The notes beneath the pieces are model-generated. The model was not told where the DNA came from and searched no databases. It worked only from the letters and a program-made list of their open reading frames with translations. A program made the position numbers and the translations under genes. Of a stretch of 5,684 bases of DNA, positions 1-4,209 are shown piece after piece. Source of the stretch: Candidatus Bathyarchaeota archaeon (GTDB lineage Archaea; Thermoproteota; Bathyarchaeia; 40CM-2-53-6; FEN-987); contig PMBQ01000006.1 of assembly GCA_003152955.1 (NCBI GenBank), forward strand, positions 704 through 6,387, written 5' to 3'. The stretch's first letter is position 1. Each line of letters starts with the position of its first letter.

Positions 1-1071
1 CTTCCCAATTCCGGAAAGACAACCCTCTTCAACGCATTGTCACATTCCAATGCGTTGGCTGCCAGTTTTCCTTTCTCGACTACTGTTCCTAATGTAGCTA
101 TGGTGGATCTTCCCGATGAGCGGCTAGGTGCAATTGCTAGTGTGATTCACCCCAAAAGCATAGTGCCTGCAAAAATAAGTTTCGTAGATGTTCCAGGTTT
201 GGTTGAGAAGGCAAGTCAGGGAGAAGGTCTAGGGAACCAGTTTTTAAGTGAATTACGGCAAGTCGATGTCATGTGTATTGTTTTACGCTTGTTCGATGAT
301 GCAAACATTCCGCATGTTTACCCAACAATAGATCCACTGCGTGACTATGATATTTTAAGAACGGAGCTTGCGCTTTCGGACTTAAACATAGTAGCAAGGC
401 GCATCGAAAAGACAAGGCGCCGTGTACACGTTCACGACAAATCAGCGCTGAAAGAGATGGAAGTCCTTAAAGAACTTGATCGCTGGTTAAACACAGGTCA
501 ATATGCCAAAAACGCACCCCCATCCATCTTGGAGGATTTGGCAAAGATTGAGCCCTTGGATTTACTAACAATTAAACCTATGCTCATTGTTGCTAATGTC
601 GGGGAAGAGTGGGCTGTCAATCCTAACCAAGCCCTTGATAACGCGCTAGTAAGCATCGCTCAAAGTCTATCAACCAAATATGTGACAGTGTGCGCTCGTT
701 TAGAAAACGAATTGACGGCGTTCGAAAGCGAAGAGGCACAGTCTTTTCGAGAAGCACTGGGAATGGCGCATGTTAGCCTATCTAATGTACTCATAGAAAG
801 TTATCGAGTGCTAGACATTCTAACATACTATACGTTCGGTGAACTTGGGTTAAAGGCCTGGGCTGTCCCTAATGGGACGACTGCCCCTCAAGCGGCAGGT
901 AAAGTGCATTCAGACCTGGAGTCACAGTTTGTAAAGGCTGAAGTATTTCGCTGGAATGATTTAATCAGAGCTGGAAGTGTTGATACGCTGAAAATGGAAG
1001 GGTTAATACGATTAGAGGGAAAGGAATATAGAATCAGCGAAGGTGATATCTTGTACTTTAGGGCGGCGTAA
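1..1071 (+). CDS. ychF: YchF/OLA1-family P-loop ATPase/GTPase, divergent, 5'-truncated by window edge
   Basis: The frame is open from base 1 to a TAA at 1069-1071. Numbering residues from base 1, the start LPNSGKTTLFNAL is the YchF G1/Walker A, its first Gly just outside the window. FPFSTTVPN (23-31) is the switch I region and DVPG (63-66) followed by the hallmark GEGLGNQF (74-81) is G3. NVGE (199-202) is the NxxE form of G4 that in this family gives ATP rather than GTP preference. H105 aligns with E. coli YchF His114, the residue needed for ATP hydrolysis. A charged helical insert (about 115-160) matches the YchF coiled coil, and the C-terminal TGS domain carries APQAAGKVH (295-303). Aligned by eye, about nine residues are missing, giving about 365 aa, the usual family length. 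The family is cytosolic and binds ribosomes, with roles in translation and stress. Several normally conserved stretches differ (VLRLF for VVRCF; SGKTT for VGKST), so this may be a second copy; the gene symbol marks family, not proven orthology. An IS lies right after the stop. Confidence 0.9.
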   Translation, partial: LPNSGKTTLFNALSHSNALAASFPFSTTVPNVAMVDLPDERLGAIASVIHPKSIVPAKISFVDVPGLVEKASQGEGLGNQFLSELRQVDVMCIVLRLFDDANIPHVYPTIDPLRDYDILRTELALSDLNIVARRIEKTRRRVHVHDKSALKEMEVLKELDRWLNTGQYAKNAPPSILEDLAKIEPLDLLTIKPMLIVANVGEEWAVNPNQALDNALVSIAQSLSTKYVTVCARLENELTAFESEEAQSFREALGMAHVSLSNVLIESYRVLDILTYYTFGELGLKAWAVPNGTTAPQAAGKVHSDLESQFVKAEVFRWNDLIRAGSVDTLKMEGLIRLEGKEYRISEGDILYFRAA

Positions 1072-1079
1072 GCAATTTG
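1072..1079. repeat. Target-site duplication, left copy (GCAATTTG)
   Basis: GCAATTTG directly precedes the left IS terminus and is repeated exactly after the right terminus at 2320-2327. Eight bases fall in the range made by IS1-family transposition. It starts at the first base after the ychF-like stop codon, so the coding sequence was not damaged. Confidence 0.95.
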
Positions 1080-1104
1080 GGTGCTGGCTACCTAAGCCGT
1101 GAAA
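1080..1104 (+). repeat. IS left terminal inverted repeat
   Basis: Begins GGTGCTGGCTACCTAAGCCG and continues for 25 bp, the exact reverse complement of 2295-2319. It starts GGTG like IS1 ends and is the outer transposase recognition site. Confidence 0.95.
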
Positions 1105-1114
1105 TTCGGAAATT

Positions 1115-1136
1115 GGCTACCTAAGCCGTGAAAGCC
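1115..1136 (+). repeat. Internal second copy of the IS end sequence
   Basis: The core GGCTACCTAAGCCGTGAAA of the left terminal repeat (1086-1104) recurs exactly 29 bp inward at 1115-1133. With the following GCC, this 22-bp copy matches the reverse complement of the right end (2292-2313) over a longer stretch than the outer left copy does. The left end therefore has two tandem copies of the presumed transposase-binding core and the right end has one. It may be a second binding site or a remnant of an end duplication. Confidence 0.85.
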
Positions 1137-1140
1137 ATTG

Positions 1141-1175
1141 GGCGTATCATAAGTGATGTCGGGAGGTGATACGCC
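1141..1175 (+). promoter_or_regulatory. Hairpin around the transposase ribosome binding site
   Basis: GGCGTATCA (1141-1149) and TGATACGCC (1167-1175) form a perfect 9-bp stem. The 17-nt loop holds the Shine-Dalgarno GGGAGG (1161-1166), and the 3' arm ends one base before the ATG at 1176. In RNA entering from ychF this would constrain the initiation region. Stem-loops that block translation of read-through transcripts are known in IS10 and IS50; the same role here is inference. TATCAT (1145-1150) in the 5' arm could also be a -10 box, but I see no good -35 at the right spacing. Confidence 0.6.
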
Positions 1176-2287
1176 ATGAACCTTGAACAACAATGGTGTG
1201 ACAATGCATCTTGTCGCGAGTTTGGTCGAGTTCGGGCCGGCAACATCAAAGTCTTTAGCTATCGCGAACAGCGTTACTACTGCACGACCTGTGGGCGAAC
1301 TTTCAGTGCTGATAAGGGCACCTTTTTTGAGACTTTGCGCAGCGATCATCAGATGATCACGGATGCGTTGGCCTGGTTGATGGAGCGCAATAGTCTTCGG
1401 GCTGTCGAGCGGCGAACGCATCATCCACACGACACCATTTTGCACTGGGTCGATTTGGCCGGTCAACATGCGGCCCAGGTGAGTCACGCCGTCATTCATG
1501 ATTTGCATGTGACACAGGCGCAGGTCGATGAACTGTGGACCTTTGTTAAAAAAAGCAAGAGCACTTGCGACCCACTGATCCACCCGATCAAGGGGATATG
1601 TGGGTGTGGCGCGCGATTGCCCTCCCGAGTCGCTTGCGGGTCGTCAGTCATCTCAGCCACGAGCGCAGTGAGGCCGAGGCAATCGCGTTTTTGGCTGATT
1701 TCAAGGCCCGAACCGATGGTTACGCGCCCTTGTTCACCAGTGACAAGCTGCCCGCTTACTTGGCGGCGTTGATTGCCAATTACAGCACACCGGAACCACC
1801 ACCTGCGAAACGTGGTCCCGGCCGCCCACGCAAGGAACCGAAGTGCGTGCTCGACCCGCAGTTGTGTTACGGTCAGGTTGATAAACAGCGCGAAGGCGGA
1901 CGCGTCATCGAAGTTCGGCGGCGCATCATCCTTGGCACAGAAGCCGATATCGTTGAAATCTTGAAAGCTGATGGGTGTGGTTCCCAAATCAACACGGCCT
2001 ATGTGGAACGTGACAACCTCACCTCGCGGCAGAGCAATGGGCGGCTGGTGCGTAAAACCTTGTCACATTCCAAAAAGAAATCTTTCTTGCAACGACAGAT
2101 CGAGCTCGAAGATGCCGTCTTCAACTTCGTGCGACCACACAGTGCCTTGAAAGTTGAAGTGGCCTATGCCGATTCACATGGCCGCAAATGGCAACTTCGA
2201 ACACCCGCCATGGCGGCCGGACTCACTGACCATGTTTGGACGCTCGATGAACTGTTGAGTTATCGTCTTCCGCCACCCATTGACTAA
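1176..2287 (+). CDS. IS1-family DDE transposase (OrfA-OrfB, joined by -1 frameshift)
   Basis: The first frame starts at ATG 1176 after GGGAGG and, unshifted, stops at 1770-1772 (198 aa). It holds a zinc ribbon (C8, C13, C36, C39; CX4C and CX2C), a helix-turn-helix-like region (about 55-95) and the first catalytic Asp in VDELW (D118). After codon 126 the conserved sequence moves to the -1 frame, open from 1550 to TGA 2285-2287. That frame gives GDMWVWRAI, then FTSDKLPAY (second Asp, D190), a basic GRPRK patch and INTAYVERDN (Glu, E278). The join lies at an A7 run (1548-1554) and yields a protein of about 370 aa with an uninterrupted VDELWTFVKKK core, as in IS1 relatives that shift at A-rich slippery sites. 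Unshifted OrfA would be a DNA-binding product without a complete catalytic triad, by analogy with InsA a repressor. The alternative is a one-base deletion in the A-run of a once single-frame gene; the sequence alone cannot exclude this. Confidence 0.88.
1548..1594 (+). promoter_or_regulatory. Probable -1 ribosomal frameshift signal
   Basis: The A7 run 1548-1554 is read GTT AAA AAA AGC in the first frame. After a one-base backward slip the next codon is AAG at 1553, entering the OrfB frame. That frame has a stop (TAA 1547-1549) just before the run, so the shift must occur here or later. Two hairpins follow: GCAAG/CTTGC (1555-1559/1564-1568, 4-nt loop) and TGATC/GATCA (1576-1580/1586-1590), the second extendable by CCC/GGG (1571-1573/1592-1594). 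Such a layout is a usual stimulator. A single-tRNA slip on A AAA AGC is required, less ideal than A AAA AAG. Confidence 0.65.
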
Positions 2288-2294
2288 CGGCGGC

Positions 2295-2319
2295 TTTCAC
2301 GGCTTAGGTAGCCAGCACC
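2295..2319 (-). repeat. IS right terminal inverted repeat
   Basis: Exact 25-bp reverse complement of 1080-1104, ending GTAGCCAGCACC. It begins 8 bases after the transposase stop codon. Confidence 0.95.
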
Positions 2320-2327
2320 GCAATTTG
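2320..2327. repeat. Target-site duplication, right copy (GCAATTTG)
   Basis: Identical to 1072-1079. Joining the flanks restores the original site, GCAATTTGCAGATCTGC, which holds the small palindromes GCAATTTGC and GCAGATCTGC. The element therefore inserted beside a symmetrical, AT-rich target. Confidence 0.93.
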
Positions 2328-2564
2328 CAGATCTGCCTATTTCGCGCTTTAATAAGTATACGCAGGTGTTTACTCGTACCTAGTAGAAGACAAGTCGTAT
2401 TTGCTATAAATCACGTTGTGACTTTATCCAAAAATCTATGGTCCTACGGAGGCAATTGGCTCTACTTAATCGAGCTTTCCAAGACTATCATCATTTGATC
2501 TGCAGGTTACACAAATCACCAATAATCGCCCCAGCCCCATATCTCTGACTCTTAGGAGACCACA
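2328..2564 (+). other. Intergenic region upstream of the GCS2 ligase gene
   Basis: This 237-bp stretch holds no convincing gene. A weak promoter is possible: TTGCAG (2325-2330) and TTTAAT (2348-2353) with a 17-bp spacer, the -35 matching only three of six consensus bases. It overlaps the target duplication, so the IS may have left it intact. A 36-codon open frame with ATG at 2438 and TGA at 2546-2548 ends 16 bp before the ligase start, but its ATG has no Shine-Dalgarno. I see no rho-independent terminator for the ychF-like gene or the IS. Confidence 0.5.
2554..2559 (+). promoter_or_regulatory. Ribosome binding site of the GCS2 ligase gene
   Basis: AGGAGA lies 5 nt before ATG 2565. An in-frame TAG at 2553-2555 means 2565 is the first possible start in this frame, so start and site agree. 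Confidence 0.85.
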
Positions 2565-4013
2565 ATGAGAGCCGATCCAGTTGACCGTGAAAGCATCGCC
2601 AATTACTGGAATGATAGCAAATGCAGAGAAGCCGAGAAAAGAACTTATACATTGTTTTGGGAGACCGCCAACGAAATACTAGGCTGTGCTCCATCATATG
2701 AAAGGCCTGAGCCGGCCTTTCATGCAGGCATCGAGGTCGAGTGCTCTCTGTTAACATCTGAGTTTGAACCAGCATCTGAATCCCAGAGAGACTCCGTGAT
2801 TGCAAAGGCGCATGAATTGTATGGGGGAGATGAGAAACTTTACGATTATGAACTCGGAGCTGCCCAGCTCGAATACAGAACGCCAACCCCTCCACCGGAC
2901 TTACGGGCCATTGGGTGGGAAGAGTATCACTCTAATCTTCAGAAAATCGAGGATGCGCTAGTATCTGCTGCTTCGGACAAGGGATTGATTCTGCTGCGTT
3001 GTGGCGCTAACCCGTTTGTGGATGTTGACAAAATAGAAAGAACTACAACGTCAAAGTATGTGACGGTGCCTAATTTCCACGATAGGTACAAACGGTTTCC
3101 TCTTGGTTCGCCGGATACGAAAATTGGAGGATCACAACTCGTAGACGTCAAAGGTGCAGATATCATTGCTCTAACAAACGCTGTGCAGTTCATTGTGGAC
3201 TGCAAGAACTTTGATGACGCAATTGACAAGCTCAATAGGGCCCTTATGATATCTCCCGTTTTGTGTTCCGTGTGTGGAAATGCACGATTCTTGAACGGAA
3301 AGGACACGGAGCTGTCAGATTTGCGAATGATAGCGTGGGAAATTAGCCATGATGTCCGATCCCCGGCGGAAATTTTAGAAAGATCACCTCAAAGAGTAGG
3401 AATGCCGGATGCATATTTTGTAGATTTGAGGGATTATTTCGATCGTGTTTCATCATATCCTTTCATTCTGCACCCCGAAAGCGCAGCAGCAGCTTTTGCG
3501 GTTGGGTTGGGTATATATTGGCTAGATGCACGTATAAAGTTCAACTCAGTCGCGCATCGAGCGGTTGTAGAGTTCAGACCATTGTCAGTTCAACCATCAT
3601 TGAACGAGGACATTGCAGCTATGGCATTTTACTTAGGCCGGCTAGAATGGTCCCAAAAGTCGGAAGAGAGACTCTTGGATTTGGGATTAGTCCGACAGAA
3701 CCGTTACTCCGCAATGAGATACGGTCTGGATACTGAATTATGGTGGATGGATCAGGGACAGGTTAAAAGAGACAACGCTCGTAAGGTTGCTCAGAAAGAA
3801 TTCGAGCGGGCCAAAATCGGATTGGATTCCTTGAGCCTTTGGAATGAGGGGAGTCATAACATGTTAGCTTTATTAGAAGCTCGACTGCAAGAGGGTAATC
3901 CGTCTGACAAATTGGCCTCGTCCGTAAACACGTATGCTTTGCAAGGAATACCTGCTCGTAGTGCCCTCAAAAGTGCATTTGCAGACATAGGCATGACTTT
4001 GCCACGAGAATAA
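2565..4013 (+). CDS. GCS2-family carboxylate-amine ligase (glutamate-cysteine ligase-like)
   Basis: A 482-aa soluble protein with no signal peptide or membrane segment. Motifs of the GCS2 fold (EgtA, YbdK, plant-type GshA) appear in order: GIEVE (55-59), the acidic first strand that binds Mg-ATP; ELGAAQLEYRT (96-106), the counterpart of the EPGGQxELS motif; GANPF (147-151), where relatives usually have a GTHPF-type sequence; SPVLCSVCGNARFLNG (230-245), like the PVLxAxxANSPxxxG segment; and VEFRPLSVQP (335-344), with a candidate substrate/phosphate Arg at 338. Family members activate a carboxylate, classically the glutamate gamma-carboxyl, as an acyl phosphate and couple it to an amine. The substrates here cannot be read. 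The motif match is by eye and identity to characterised enzymes looks low. Compared with simple YbdK-like ligases it has about 50 extra N-terminal residues and a long helical, charged C-terminus (about 385-482). It sits between an IS and a PNP-STAND gene. It could make a small metabolite or modify a peptide, as proposed for other genomic-context amidoligases; glutathione or ergothioneine synthesis is not supported by neighbours. Confidence 0.75.
   Translation: MRADPVDRESIANYWNDSKCREAEKRTYTLFWETANEILGCAPSYERPEPAFHAGIEVECSLLTSEFEPASESQRDSVIAKAHELYGGDEKLYDYELGAAQLEYRTPTPPPDLRAIGWEEYHSNLQKIEDALVSAASDKGLILLRCGANPFVDVDKIERTTTSKYVTVPNFHDRYKRFPLGSPDTKIGGSQLVDVKGADIIALTNAVQFIVDCKNFDDAIDKLNRALMISPVLCSVCGNARFLNGKDTELSDLRMIAWEISHDVRSPAEILERSPQRVGMPDAYFVDLRDYFDRVSSYPFILHPESAAAAFAVGLGIYWLDARIKFNSVAHRAVVEFRPLSVQPSLNEDIAAMAFYLGRLEWSQKSEERLLDLGLVRQNRYSAMRYGLDTELWWMDQGQVKRDNARKVAQKEFERAKIGLDSLSLWNEGSHNMLALLEARLQEGNPSDKLASSVNTYALQGIPARSALKSAFADIGMTLPRE
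2698..2723 (+). repeat. Perfect 10-bp hairpin inside the ligase gene
   Basis: ATGAAAGGCC (2698-2707) and GGCCTTTCAT (2714-2723) are exact reverse complements around the 6-nt loop TGAGCC. The arms encode residues 45-53, just before the GIEVE motif. No T-run follows, so it is not a standard terminator. Whether it acts in RNA is unknown. Confidence 0.6.
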
Positions 4014-4043
4014 CTTCTGGCGCGAATCGTAATTTTCAGCAAG

Positions 4044-4072
4044 TTGACAATGTAAGCAGGAGAAGATAGCAT
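4044..4072 (+). promoter_or_regulatory. Sigma70-type promoter candidate for the PNP-STAND gene
   Basis: A perfect -35 TTGACA (4044-4049) is followed after 17 bp by TAGCAT (4067-4072), four of six matches to the -10 consensus. Transcription would start near 4079, giving a leader of about 130 nt. The palindrome GCATATGC (4069-4076) overlaps the -10 and could be a small operator, though 8 bp is short. The site starts 31 bp after the ligase stop, so the STAND gene can be expressed independently of the ligase. Confidence 0.55.
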
Positions 4073-4178
4073 ATGCATTCATAGCCATTTCACCGCGGAC
4101 ATGTCTTGAGAATGCGTATCCACTCGATGCAGACCTTACAATGAGTCTTACCCATCCTACTGCGGGTGGACACAAACT

Positions 4179-4193
4179 GACATTTTGAATGTC
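4179..4193 (+). promoter_or_regulatory. Small inverted repeat just upstream of the STAND gene ribosome binding site
   Basis: GACATT (4179-4184) and AATGTC (4188-4193) pair perfectly around a TTG loop, two bases before the Shine-Dalgarno. The 3' arm contains an in-frame ATG at 4189, so the hairpin would mask that alternative start and favour 4210. It may be chance. Confidence 0.35.
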
Positions 4194-4195
4194 GC

Positions 4196-4202
4196 AGAAG
4201 GA
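4196..4202 (+). promoter_or_regulatory. Ribosome binding site deciding the STAND gene start
   Basis: AGAAGGA lies 7 nt before ATG 4210. The only other in-frame upstream start, ATG 4189, follows directly on an in-frame TGA (4186-4188) and has no purine-rich site before it, so 4210 is preferred. Confidence 0.75.
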
Positions 4203-4209
4203 TTCGCGT

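Larger units (their letters stand above)
1080..2319 (+). mobile_element. Complete IS1-family insertion sequence, 1240 bp
   Basis: The element is bounded by 25-bp perfect terminal inverted repeats (1080-1104 and 2295-2319) and flanked by an identical 8-bp duplication, so both ends are intact. Its only gene is a two-frame transposase with an N-terminal zinc ribbon and a DDE catalytic domain. It is richer in GC than the flanking ychF-like and ligase genes. At 1240 bp it is longer than E. coli IS1 (768 bp), but long IS1-family members with extended transposases occur in other phyla. The undamaged ends, open frames and exact duplication point to a recent insertion. It separates the ychF-like gene from the GCS2 ligase gene and reads in the same direction as both. 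Confidence 0.93.

Noticed and set aside
1344..1358. Odd palindrome GATCATCAGATGATC in the transposase gene
   Set aside because: A one-base loop cannot form a useful RNA hairpin, and a 7-bp half-site is close to chance in a window of this length.
1092..1987. Two overlapping minus-strand frames of 163 codons each inside the IS
   Set aside because: They lie opposite the transposase, which has clear zinc-ribbon and DDE motifs; their translations show no recognisable motif and arise from the high GC of the element.
2405..2410. TATAAA as a -10 box for the ligase gene
   Set aside because: No acceptable -35 lies 15-19 bp upstream (the region reads AGTAGA).
2280..2498. 72-codon plus-strand frame crossing the right end of the IS
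   Set aside because: It starts inside the transposase 3' end, runs through the inverted repeat and target duplication and has no motif or ribosome binding site. It was created by the insertion.
2326..2504. Inverted TGCAGATC (2326-2333) and GATCTGCA (2497-2504)
   Set aside because: An 8-bp match over 170 bp is expected by chance, and the flanks do not extend it.
2491..2895. 134-codon minus-strand frame over the ligase start
   Set aside because: It is antisense to the GIEVE and ELGAAQLE motifs, has no identifiable fold and is a shadow of the ligase gene.
2939..3307. 122-codon minus-strand frame within the ligase gene
   Set aside because: Antisense shadow of conserved ligase sequence, without its own motif.
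4150..4170. ACCC...GGGT stem as a terminator before the STAND gene
   Set aside because: Only four base pairs and no following T-run.
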